This document shows positions 10,300-21,720 of a DNA stretch of 64,000 nt, piece after piece (the first letter of the stretch is position 1; each line of letters opens with the position of its first letter). The DNA comes from Ignelater luminosus (lineage: Eukaryota > Arthropoda > Insecta > Coleoptera > Elateridae). A program made the translations under genes and the position numbers. Location: contig VTPC01090602.1 in NCBI GenBank assembly GCA_011009095.1, forward strand, positions 11,447 to 75,446, given 5' to 3'. The notes beneath the pieces are model-generated. The model saw nothing but the letters and a program-made list of their open reading frames with translations. It did not search any database and was not told the DNA's origin.

Positions 10300-13200
10300 C
10301 CTAGAAATCTTTTAAAGGAATCTTTTATATTCTTCTCGTAACTATTTTAATTAGAATGTTTTGCATATTCTTAATGAAGGTTTTCCATAATAATCGCAAA
10401 AAGGCGTTAGTTGAGCAAATCTCAAGTGTGAAAAAATTTGGGAAATGAGGTTTCACTATTCTAATACTTATCAAGAGATAGTGATACATCAGGATGGTAT
10501 CACAGTTAGAGACATTGTCGTTATTTATTGCTAAATGAAATTTGTCTAAATATGAACATTTTTTGCTCTCCTGCAAATACTATCTGGCCTTAAGACATTA
10601 ATTGGCGTCTTCATTTGATCTTTAGACAATGCAAAACACTAAAAGAATCAGAATAAATACTCAGAGTTTTAAGTTGATTTGTTTAAAGCAGAACTAAAGC
10701 TTTATTGTAGTGATCAGCAAGAAATGTTAAAGCTGATCGCCTTTGAACAATAAAACTTAAGGTATCTAAGAAATTCATTAAAGAGAAGGCCTGGTATTAA
10801 GGCTTTTAGAGGCGTTCCAGAATGAGGTTCTTAAATACTGTTGTGACATAGTGAAGACAGATCTATGCAAATTATATTTATCAATAAGAAGAATACCTTG
10901 CCATAATTGTCAACGAGGATGCATCCATCATGACTTTTAGTTGGTACGGGAAAAATGACCCAATTATCATAATAATGAGGAATATACCTAACGACTAGGG
11001 AAATTTAAGTGGGATGGCATCTAAAGAAAATTCTTGAGAAAATGACTTAATGAAGTTACATTGGTTCAGATGGATTTTATATCTTGGTCTGCTAAGAAAC
11101 CCTAAAATTTGGTAGCAGATTAGATACCATCTCTTCAACATCACTGGTGTAGAAATACATATTAACAGAAGAGAAACATCAAAAGGACCCAGTTTGGCGC
11201 TCAGGATTCCTGATTATTAAACATCATTTTTTACAGAGAATTTCAACTGTAAACGTATTTTTCTTCTACTGATTTATCAAAAGTTTGTAAAACGGTACCA
11301 TAAAGCTGTGTTTTGTCTGAAGACTGTCGTCAAGCTGTTTTGTAACTTTATGATGGTCAACTGTTACTCTGCTGCGTCTTGAGCACTACAGTGTCATTGC
11401 TCAAAATTTCATTTATTGTCTAAATTTATTTAATAATTTGTATAATTTCCATATACCTATAGAAATAAACAAGCAAAGTATCTTTCTGCTTAGAAAGGGC
11501 CTTGAAGACGAATGCTTTTGATATAAATCCAAAAATAATAATCAATGCTTCAGTGATTTCCTTAAATTATGTATATTAATAAATTTACAAATGTGTGCCA
11601 TGCAAGAGGATTATAATTAGGTTTGAGCTAATCCCGTCAAGTAAAACTTCCAGTATCTCCTACAAGTTTTGCTTTCTTTAGAGAGTTTCTTTTAAATTCT
11701 TGTAAAGAAGACATTTGTGCTTATTCCCGTGCTACTAATTTATTGTAACTAAGATGAGACATATTTTTATTAAAAGTGCTTTCAATTGTAGATCCTTGTG
11801 CTTTTGATCTTTGCTGAAATGCTGTGGGAGTATTTGTCGTTTAATTACCTTTTTACTCCAGTGTTGCTGATATTCCTTCCCCCTTTGAATCTCCACAATT
11901 TCAAACCCGTTTCACACTGAATAATTAGAAACAAACTGGTTACGCTTGAAATCTGCAAAGCAATTTTGTGATATTGAACGTTTTTAATCCAATAAATATT
12001 TCTATACTTCAGATATACGTATCCTTGAAGAAATTCCTAACAATTTAGTATTCCTGTAAAGTCTTTTTAATAAAGACAAGGTGAGATGTTCGAGGGAAAA
12101 AGGGGATCATAAATAATTCATAATGCAAGCACCAGGTAGCACACGTGTGTACAAGATTAACGAAGGAATCGCCTGTTTTTAAGTAATTTTCATAAACTGT
12201 TCAACTTAGGGCGTTATGCCTAAATAAATATCTAATTAACCATAATGAACAACGCAGGCGTAAAGCTAATACACAACTTCAAAACTTAATTAAACGAAAT
12301 TAACACAAAGGGTTCGTTGTTATAATCATTGACAAAATTTTATACCTGGTATACCAACGAAACCGTCTTCGTTTCAACTTTTCGTAGTAGGTAACGAAGG
12401 AAAACAACAAAGCGTAGCTTTTATCGATTCACCCGAATTCCTTATATATTATATATATAGCCATAGAAAAAAGAGAGTTTACATTATTTCTAAACTTGAG
12501 CTAAAAATATACACTACACACAACAGCATACACATTTAATGCACGCAGGGGGCGTTTAATTATAATAAGAAAAAATTAAATACATCAAAAGTGGTGTATG
12601 TGTGTGTAACAAGCAAGGAAGGAAATTTTAATAGGCACCTAAAATAACTTCGGATTTTCGTGTTGAACCTGAAATTTGGAAGATATTAAGTATGCGTGGA
12701 AGTTAAAAAAGTTCAATTTAGAAGTAATTTTATATACGGAATTTTACGATTTGAAATTATGGCGACCTTGTAAAAAAAAGGAGGAAATGCCCTTTTTTAG
12801 GGGGAACTTCAGTAGATTTAACTTTTTTCATGCGTACGGTCAATCAATCGAAAACGAGAGAGAGCTTATAAGGTTGAGTTATTTCAGGAAAAGTTTAGTT
12901 CCGATCTAGAAGCCGTCTGTATAATTGACTGACTGCAGTAGTTTTAAAGTTAAACGTAGATTTTTTTATAGCCAAGCTATATATAGAAAGGTTCGAAATC
13001 TCGGTTTTAATAAAAGTAATGAAAATCTAGAAAGATGAAAAATACATTTTATCTTGTTTTCACTTTCTACCTCAGCTTTATACAAGACTGAACTTTAAAC
13101 GACGCTTGCAGACATAATAAGAGCATCCTGGAATCTCATCAACCCCATAATTAGCACTGCAATCACCAGACTGCCCTCGCCCATTCCTGTCATTACGGTA

Positions 13201-15493
13201 ACCCCTCCACTCTTGCTATTACCCTCTCTTTAGAAGGGCTTATCAGGATAATTGCTATTGCCTGCAATGTCTCCATCTATGATGTTACGCCGGATTAGAA
13301 TTTTACTACGTAATTACACGATTTACAACTATGCCAACTATTGCTACGGTATTAATTGTTGCAAAATTGGATTGTCGTAATTTTTGCATTAGAGCAAATA
13401 TTATCTAGATTAATTTTACGCAGAGTAATATGAACGGTGATGTTAATATGCATAAAGGTACAAGACATTTCTAGTTGGAGTATAATCATTTTAGAGCATC
13501 TACAAGACTTCTTCTGTCATTTCATAAAACAAACAAAAAGGGAAATTAGTAAAACATTTATAAATATTAATATTTTCAGATTTACACGAAGAAAATAATG
13601 TAGAATTGTTTTCCAAATAATTATTATGACTGGAAGGAAACATGTCACATCTACAACACTTAAAATAAATTTGTGTCCTATTACATTAGCAACAGTGGGA
13701 ATGAATTTACTAAATTCAAATGAAACAGTCTTTATGTATGTTTTATTTAAAACAAAAAAACAATTTTAATTTCTAGTTTTATCACAATATTTGTTATTCT
13801 TATGAGGGTTTTATCTTTGTAATGTAATGTGATTTTTATAAAATTGAAATGTCGCACGGCTTAAATCCGACTAAAAATGGTTTTTACAAAATTGCCCAAT
13901 TTTTGTGGAAAATAAGATCAAGTTCCTCCTAAAAGATCAAACTGTTTGTTTTTAATTTTCCACCTAAACAGCTTTGTACCACAGCTTCAAATCTTATTAG
14001 CAAACTGCAACTCGAAATTTCTGCACCTTTGTTAGCTAATTTATCGTAGAATTCAAACATTAAACTGATATTTAATTAAATGTCGTACGTGAATTGAAAG
14101 GCTTTACTTGCTCTACATTTTCGAGTTGGAAAATTAGACATTAATGAATTTGTATTTGTGGAATGGTCCATCAAATAAGTGAGTGTCAAATTAATTACTT
14201 ATTAAACTTTGTCAAAGGTTTCAACTGTTATCAGGATTAATTCCAGAAAAGCTGCTGATGCAGAAAGATAGTCTCGAATGTCATGCATAATACCATAATA
14301 GAAAATCTTGTGGTTTTTGTGCGTTTATCGTACAGCTAACGAAAAACGGTTAGCATGCGCTTAGTCTGCATAAACTTCAATTTCTAAAACGTGTTGATGT
14401 AAAGTTTAATTTAGGGTTGGCGTAAATCATGATTTGCCAAAAAAAATTAAAAACAAACAATTGATTTTTAGTTTTGTTAAAAATATTAGGTACCAAATTG
14501 AAATTACTTTCATAAGTACAAAAGTAACATTGACAGCCGTTCTCCAATTAGGCTTCCAAGAGAACTTATACTAAATGGGGCTGTGATGGTTCTTCAGAGC
14601 AAAGCCCTTCTGGTGAAAGCTTCTTGTTTTCATGGAATCATTTCACCCTCCCCAATCTCTCGGAGATATTGTTACCTTGTAGCAATTTTCATCAAATAAT
14701 TCTGGTATTTATAAATCAAAATTATCTTATTGCTGATTTGCTGGGGTAGTAGTCGGAAATTATTTTCTTATAAATGCGAATATACACAATTTGATATTTC
14801 TAGTGTCCTCTCTTATCACAATAAAAAATTGGCTGTACAATTATTTGCATTTTGTAAATTTATTTGATTATTCATACATTTTTTCTAAATCTCAACATAT
14901 TAATTCATATTGATCTTTGCAATTTAACTTTAAAGGTTTTTTAGAAAGATCAGCTTTGTGCATTTTGACGATTCTGGTTACTTGGCGAAATTGGCAATTC
15001 TGCATGATAAACGACCAATCGTGATCTTTCCTATTACTTAATCGCTGTATTTTCCATTTATTATAAAAAATAAAACGACCGAAATTATTTGCACGTTTCC
15101 CAAGGTCGTCCACTACTTATTGTTAATATTTACTGAATTTTTGTTTTAGACTCACGAATGGCCATTATCAAGATGGTTTTATATCTTGAACACCATTGTG
15201 TCTAAGCTGAGCCAACTTTGCGCCTACATGCTCATCTTGTTGGTATTGCTAAAGCCGCAAAATTAATTAATATTTCACACTGCTATTAAGGGTAATTATA
15301 AGAAATGTTAATAAATACGATAATTGCAATTGCATATTGAAAATAGGTTTCCATATTATAGCAGTATATTCAAGCTCAGATCTAACTAAAATTTGATTAT
15401 GATTAAATAGAGCATTAGCGTTGATGTAATTTTAGGCATTATGTGTCAAAAGCCAACTTGTTTCGAGGCAACGTTAGTAATACAATCTGTATG
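10300..15493. other. Long intergenic stretch, nothing recognised
   Basis: About 5 kb of AT-rich sequence. The longest open frames are about 70-83 codons and show no motif. 12420-12480 contains an AT-dinucleotide run; 13130-13280 is somewhat GC-richer. I see no convincing tRNA, repeat array or terminal-repeat element. Confidence 0.5.
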
Positions 15494-15495
15494 TA

Positions 15496-16772
15496 CGAGG
15501 GTTGCTATTTATATTTCTGGCCTAACAATGAAAAAAGAAGTATTTATGATCGAAACTAGTTTTATTGTTTTTCAAAATATTCTCCATTAAGATCGATACA
15601 CTTTTCCATGCGTTTGAACCAATTTTCGAAGCACTTTTTCCACTCTGTTTGAGGCAGCTCCAAAATATGCCTTTTGAAACAAAAAACGGCTTCTGGTGTT
15701 GAAAATCATTGGCCACGCAGTTTGTTTTTGATGTACGGGAATAAAAAGAAGTCATTGGGTGCCAAATCAGGGCTGTATGGTGGATGGCCCATCAACTCGA
15801 TCTTCTGGTTGGTTAAATATTCAATTGTTTGAGCAGCGGTGTGAGAGCTTGCATTGTCATGATGAAGAATGATTCGCCTCTTCTTTGAAGTTTTTCGAAT
15901 TTCTCCAATGACTTCTGGCAAACAAATGGTTGTGTACCATTCAGAGTTGACCGTCTTACGTTGCTCTAACGCCACTGTTGCCACATGACCGGTAATGCCA
16001 AAAAAACAGGCAACCATTTGCTTCGATGTGCTTCTTCCGCGAACAACTTTTGTTGGATTTGGCTCGTCTTGAAAGACCCACACAGTTGATTGCTGTTTTG
16101 TTTCGGGGTCATATGCGTAGGTCCATGTGCAGGTGTTATACACAGCCTTTGATGCACCATTCGCAAATTTTTTCAACATTTCAATGCACCAGTCGACGCG
16201 AGCCTTCTTTTGAGCATTGGTCAGGTTATGCGGGATCCAACGGGAACAAATTTTTTTTACGACCAAATGATCATGTAATATCTTGTTGATGCTAGTCATA
16301 CTAATGCCCAAAGATGCCTCAATCTCACGGTATGTCACATGACGATCTTGTTTAATCAGTTCACGCACAGCATCGATGTTTTCAGGCACAACGACAGATT
16401 TTGGATGGCCTTCACGGATTTCGTCCTGGAGTGAACATCGGCCACGTTTGAATTCATTATACCAGTTTTTTACAGTGCTGTAGGATGGAGCTTCATCGCT
16501 ATATAATGTATTAAGTTCATTGATGCACTCTTGTCGTGATAATCCACGTCGAAAGTTATGAAAAATAATTGCACGAAAGTGTTCACGGGTCAATTCCATT
16601 TTTTACTAGGGAATGCACTTTTCAATTAACTGCAAACAACACTAATCGCACTCAAATGACAAAATGTTGGTTGAGGTTATGTTCAACAATGTAAAGTTTA
16701 CACCGGAAATGTCAGCTGACGCCTGGAAACAGTCAGTGTTGCCAAGGCCAGAAATATAAATAGTAACCCTCG
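15496..16772 (-). mobile_element. Mariner transposon, family I copy 1 (DD34D)
   Basis: A 1277-bp element bounded by TA at 15494-15495 and 16773-16774. Its ends are CGAGGGTTGCTATTTATATT on the left and the near-perfect complement on the right (GGCCAGAAATATAAATAGTA...CCCTCG). It carries one transposase gene on the minus strand. A sister copy lies at 58531-59802 in the opposite orientation, about 95% alike by eye. The right edge abuts the target duplication of the adjacent Ginger-like element. Confidence 0.93.
15562..16599 (-). pseudogene. Mariner transposase, inactive (family I copy 1)
   Basis: Starts MELTREHFRAIIFHNFRRGL at 16599. It has the paired helix-turn-helix DNA-binding region, then the WVFQDEPNPTKVV linker-like segment, then the second and third catalytic Asp in LHHDNASSHT and PPYSPDLAPND, 34 residues apart. 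The frame would end at 15562 with GEYFEKQ. A point change gives TGA just after LRGQ (15706-15708), where the family has Arg, so the open frame is 297 aa; one Glu codon is also missing just after it. Most important, the canonical (I/V)VTGDE(S/T)W segment carrying the first catalytic Asp is reduced to YNTCTWTYAYDPE. That is a roughly 12-bp in-frame loss also present in the other copy. The encoded enzyme cannot have the complete DDD triad. Confidence 0.9.
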
Positions 16773-17367
16773 TATATGTTACGGCCAAAGCCCAAAGTTC
16801 GGCCAGTTTCCAAATTGGCCGGTCATTTCGCACTTTGGCCGAGAGGTGTGGCCAAGGTCCGATATATTTGAAAATATACTACTTTGGCCGGCCATTTCGC
16901 AAAGTGGCGGAAAATCCCTGGCCACAATTCGATGTGCTGATGCAAGACTGTCCGGTAGGCGGCACGTGTGTCACTTCCGATGTAATGGTGATGTGCACGT
17001 GGTATAGCAACGAAGGTGCCACGCTGTAACGATAATATTTTGTTCGTGTACTGCTTTTTGAAGAAGCTCCTGCCTTGTTCTTATTATTCTGACGCAGTGG
17101 TTTCATTGTGAGTACTGTATTCCTCGTATTTGTAAAATATTCTACAGTGTTATTAATTAAAAAGTATACATAGATATCATGCATTAAATCCCATATACAT
17201 ACCGTTATTTTATTTTTTATTTATTTTAATAGAGTATTTCTTGGGTGCATATAAAAAATAATAAAGTTAGAGATATGAGATTTAACGTATAACGTAAATA
17301 TCTATCTATACTACTTAATTAATAACACTGAATGTGAATGCGTCAAGTTCAAAGATTAGGTCATGGG

Positions 17368-17600
17368 CAGTGATGCGTATTATCTAGATACAAAGTATCT
17401 AGATACGATAATTATATCTTGTATCTGAATCTAGATTGTATCTTGTATCTGTACCTAGATTTTGTAAATTCGCTTCATAAAGAGATCTTAACAAAAATGT
17501 ATTTTTTAATTTAGTTTATTCATTAGAAATTTATAGTTTCTTTTAAGTAAACTATATTCAGTGACGGATAGTATCTAGATATTGTATCTAGATACAGAAA
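17368..17600. repeat. TATCTAGATAC repeat cluster, possible nested hAT MITE
   Basis: Two direct repeats beginning CAGTGATG (17368) and CAGTGACG (17559) are each followed by paired TATCTAGATA palindromes (17381, 17396, 17571, 17586), with TGTATCT variants between. Such CAGTG ends with subterminal TATCTAGATAC repeats are typical of some hAT non-autonomous elements. Exact borders and an 8-bp duplication are not resolved. Confidence 0.4.
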
Positions 17601-17609
17601 GAAAGTATT

Positions 17610-19024
17610 GACTATCGTCGACTAAGAAAATATGATATTATTGAAGTTGACGGTAAAGAAAAACTTATTGTGCCACTAACAAGAGACAATAGCGTTATTT
17701 TGTACTATGTGCCTGCCGAAGAATTATTCGACATACTGCACGATACTCACTTGAAAATTGAACATGGAAGTCGCACACGGATAGAAAAAGGTGCTGCAAA
17801 CTAAGTACAAAAATATCACCAAAGAAGTCATTACGTTGCATCTTCTCTTATGCAAGCCATGTCAGACAAAATTGTCTAATCTTAGAAAAGGTCTAGTTTC
17901 TAAACCGTTAAAGAATTTAACTCGAAATGCCAGGCAGATCTTATAGGCATGCAAAGTAACCCTAACGGCGAGTACAAGTTTATACTCAATTATCAGGATC
18001 ATTTAACCCAGTTTATATTATTGCGACCTTTAAAAAGCAAAAGAGCTAAAGAAGTTGCTTACCAGCTACTTGATATATTTACCACTATAGGTGCTCCAAG
18101 CGTGCTTCAGTCATATAGTAGGAGAGAATTTGCAAACCGAGTTATAAATGAACTAAAGGACACATGGCCTAAACTGAGACTGGTACACGGAAAACCGAGG
18201 CATAGCCAAAGCCAAGTTCCGGCGAACGTGCCAACCAGGATGTTCGGAATGTGATGATGACATGGATGCACAAAAATGAATCAACACATTGGGCCTCCGG
18301 TTTATCGAATTCATGAAAAACCGTTCTTTTCATTCAGCAATTGCCATATGAAGCCGTGTTTGGCTGCAAAGCAAAAGTGGGACTGAGTACTTCAAATCTG
18401 CCTATAGAGTTTGTCGATAACTTAGTTACAGAGAAGACTTGGGAACGTCGAGAAAAAAATGGAGGATACTATAAATACAGGGACTTCCTCCAGAAATGAA
18501 ACCATCGGAAAGTCTAGACCGGTTACCCAATAATAACAATGCAAAAACATTCTGTGTAGTGTGTGAAAAAGAATGTAGTTCAGCCCATTCTTGTGGATCT
18601 TGCGACAAAGATGTCCATGCAGTTTGTGAAATAAGTAATGAAGCAGACGAAGGGTACGGAGGGAAAGTTACTTGCAGACTATGTCCTAAGAAACAAGAAA
18701 TTTTGTAAGAGGTCAGCAGCTCATGTCAGTTTGCAAGCTCAAGGTGCGGAGATGCTTAAAAATTCAGGTGCAAAGTTCCTACTAGCAAAAATTGGAGATA
18801 ATGTACGCATCCGTATACCAGATGTTGACAGAGGTCGCGGTGATCCAAGAAGCGTTCTTGCAGTTGTCACAAACGTTGAGGACGCTTTCTACAAGCTAGG
18901 ATCAGAACATGATGTTCTCAAACAACTGTATTCCAGAACTAATTTTTCTATTCTACACGAGAAACTACTCACCCTGGAACTGACCGGCAACCAAGGCTAC
19001 ACTCCATGCAAATTGCGCTGCTAA
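17610..19024 (+). pseudogene. KRBA2-like integrase/transposase remnant with zinc finger
   Basis: Read along the plus strand with frame changes. 17610-17790 gives DYRRLRKYDII and EELFDILHDTHLKIEHGSR, the start of an HHCC zinc-binding integrase N-terminus. 17930-18230 gives CQADLIGMQSNPNGEYKF, then YQDHLTQFILLRPLKSKRAK and LVHGKPRHSQSQ, the rve core. 18290-18420 gives GLRFIEFMKNR, LPYEAVFGCKAKVGLSTSNL. 18496-18708 encodes a CVVCEKE...CGSCDKDVHAVC...CRLC zinc finger. 18710-19024 holds KIGDNVRIRIPDVDRGRGDP and LKQLYSRTNF. The expected DNGREF is SYSRREF here, so the second catalytic Asp is lost, and the Glu region is scrambled. At least three frame breaks are present, so it is non-functional. Confidence 0.75.
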
Positions 19025-19385
19025 CTGCGCAACAAATCGCTGTAAATATAGAAATAACAAACTGTTGTGTAGTCCTAAATGTCACAAAAGTTTATCTTGT
19101 TGTAACAAGTAATGGTAAAGATTGTTAATTTATTATTAATTATAAGCTTACCTATTTAAATTTAATTTGTTAATAATAATTAATATACATTATGAAATTA
19201 TACAGACCCACCAAAATCTGCTCATGAATGTTTTTTTTCCGACTTTGGCCGATCGCCTCATGTCATTTCGCAAACTGGCTGGCCAAATCCCAAAATCAAA
19301 TCAATTTACAGCGGCATTGGCCATTTCCCGATTTGGCCCGACGCTTCCCACTTTGGCCGATTTCGGGCTTTGGCCGTAACATATA

Positions 19386-21720
19386 TACAGGATTACTGCA
19401 GCTATAGCCGCGTTCCTATACCTAATTTCCATCTTTCCCGATCTGTAGCATCTTGTTCTTCTAGATGCCGTTCACTCATTTTTTTCTCTCAAACTCTCAT
19501 TCCACGACCCTCTGGATCGTCCTCTTCTTCTTCAGCCTGGTGGGATCCATTAAAACATTTTTTTTTTGGCGATATACTTTCCTCAATTTTTAGTACATGT
19601 CCGAACCATTTTAAGCTTCGATTTGGAATTCTATCTGTTATACTCTTTCTTGCTTTCATTTAATTTATAATGTATTCATTTGTTTTTCTCTCTAATCTGG
19701 ATATCCTGGCACTGCGTCTCAGATAGTCCATCTCTATTACTTCTCTCTTCCGCTTAATTGCTTTGTTGACTGTCCATAGTTTGCTTCCACAAAACAATAC
19801 TGACTCCATATAAGTTTTGCCTATTCGTTTTTTGGTTTCTTCTGAAATATGCTTATCTCACCACACTGAATTGAGTCTCCCTATAACTTTTATACTACTT
19901 TCCACTCTTTGTTTGACCTCTTCTGCACATGTTCCTTCCTTATTTATAATTGTTCCCAGGTATTTGAAACAGTCAACTTTTTGATTTCTCTATTGTCATC
20001 CATTGAAATTTGAAATTGTGCGATGCTGTTAATTGCCAAATATTCAGTTTTTTGAGTATTTATTTTCATTCCCCATTTTTGGTACTGTCGATCTAGTTTG
20101 CATACCATGAATTCTAGGTCATACGCATCTTGAGCTATGATCACTTGATCGTCAGCAAAGTTCGTTGTATATAGATGGTAGTGCCCAATTAGTATACCCA
20201 TACCTCCTACTGCTCTTCTTCATCCCCTCGAAACGGAATTCAGGTATAGATTGAAAAGTGATAAACTGCATCCTTGTTTCAAACCTTTTGATGTATGTAT
20301 CGGTTCAGATAGTGTTGTTCCTATTTTTATGAATGTTTCATTCTCATTGTATATTTCCTTAATCATATTTATTACCAATGGAGTAATATTGCATTCGGGT
20401 TGTGTCTCAAATAATTTGTGGCGAGGGATACTACAGTAGGCTTTCTGTAACTCTATAAATGCCAAGTATGTTTCTAGGTCCTAGACATTATTTTTTCAAT
20501 TAATTCTTGAAATGTGAAGAGGTTATCTGTATATCATCTGCCCTGTATGAATCCATTCTGTTCCTAGCTAATTTGGTACTCTGTTTCTATCTAAATTCTT
20601 TTTTTAAATATTTTTCCAAACATTCTGCTCATACTGCAGTTAATACTAAGGCCTCTGTAGTTTAGCGGATCGTTTCTTTTCCCCTTCTTCTATACTGCTG
20701 TAATATATGATATTTTCCATTGCTTTGTTATGTTATTTTGTTGAAAGCAGAGGTGCATTAAATGTGTTATATGCTTGATTAAACTTTCTGCTCCATATTT
20801 TAAAGAGTACTGCCATTACTCTCCCCGGGCCTGGGGATTGTCCGTTTTTCATTTCCTTCAGTGTTTGCTGGATTTCATCTGATGTTATATTTATCTCCTT
20901 TTGATTGTTGTTCTCAATTCTGATTTCAATTCTTTTATGTTCCTGTCTATTCTCTACTAATAGTGATTTATAGTGTTCTATCCACTCTTCCATTTTTATC
21001 ACATTGCAGCTGTCTCTTTCCTTTCGGTGTTCATTAACTTAAAGTGTCTCCACACTTCCGATTATTGGGTACCTCCCAAATAGCTTTCTATTTCCAAACA
21101 TCGTTTTTCCCATAGCGTGTTCTTTTCTAATCGGATTTTTATTTGTTAATTCTTTTCTTAGGACTTTGTATTGTTGGTGAGTTTATTGCTTCTTTTGTGA
21201 CAGCCAATTCATGTATGCTTGTTGTTTTTTCAGACTCAAGTCTTCAATTTCCTCATTTATTCATGGACTTTTTTAAATTTTGGTTGTCATTCCGAGAGCT
21301 TCTGAAGCTGCTTGGTGTAATGCTTCTAAGATTTTTCTATGTCATCTATTTGGTTTATTTTACCTAGTTATCCCTCTAAATGTCTTTGGTATAGATATCG
21401 GATGCTCTCTTGCTGTAATAGATGGATATCGTATTGTGGTTCTTTATTTAACTAAGGTTGAAGGTGTATTTGTTCGCTATAGTTTTTATTTATGTATGGT
21501 AGGCTGCATTCTGCTTTGACTAGATGATGATCCGTACCGCAGTTAGCACCTCGTTCCACTTTTACATCATGGTATTTTGTTTTGTTATGAAGAGGTCTAT
21601 TACAGACTTCTGATTCAATTCTGTATTTTCTTATGATTAAAATGGTATTCCAGACTTTCATCTGGTATTGCTGACATAACTCTATTGTTCTATCTATCTA
21701 TTTTTCTGTCTCTGTTCCAA
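19386..21720 (-). mobile_element. LINE fragment (RTE-like), endonuclease tail to 3' end
   Basis: Minus-strand remnants in order: 21452-21661 carries the end of an APE-type endonuclease (VERGANCGTDHHLVKAE). 20733-21002 is the pre-RT region (EEWIEHYKSLL...KEMKNGQSPGP). 20220-20465 is RT (MAFIELQKAYCSIPRHKLFE...GLKQGCSLS). 19944-20201 is the RT active-site region (FADDQVI, one residue off the usual YADD). 19390-19640 is the C-terminal region (SLKWFGHVLKIEESIS). Frames change several times, so it is dead. The 5' endonuclease half is missing. Confidence 0.8.

Larger units (their letters stand above)
16777..19381 (+). mobile_element. Ginger/KRBA2-like integrase DNA transposon, decayed
   Basis: Ends are TGTTACGGCCAAAGCCC on the left and GGGCTTTGGCCGTAACA on the right, flanked by TATA at 16773-16776 and 19382-19385. 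That is a 4-bp target duplication as known for Ginger elements. The outer about 150 bp at each end repeat GGCCAAA/TTTGGCC many times. The coding remnant resembles KRAB-A domain-containing protein 2 (KRBA2), a gypsy-type integrase. A TATCTAGATAC-rich insert (17368-17600) appears to be nested near the 5' side. Confidence 0.75.

Noticed and set aside
12676-12909. 77-codon plus-strand open frame
   Set aside because: No recognisable domain, no promoter or poly(A) context.
12985-13010. GGTTCGAAATC resembles a tRNA B box
   Set aside because: No A box, acceptor stem or cloverleaf can be drawn around it.
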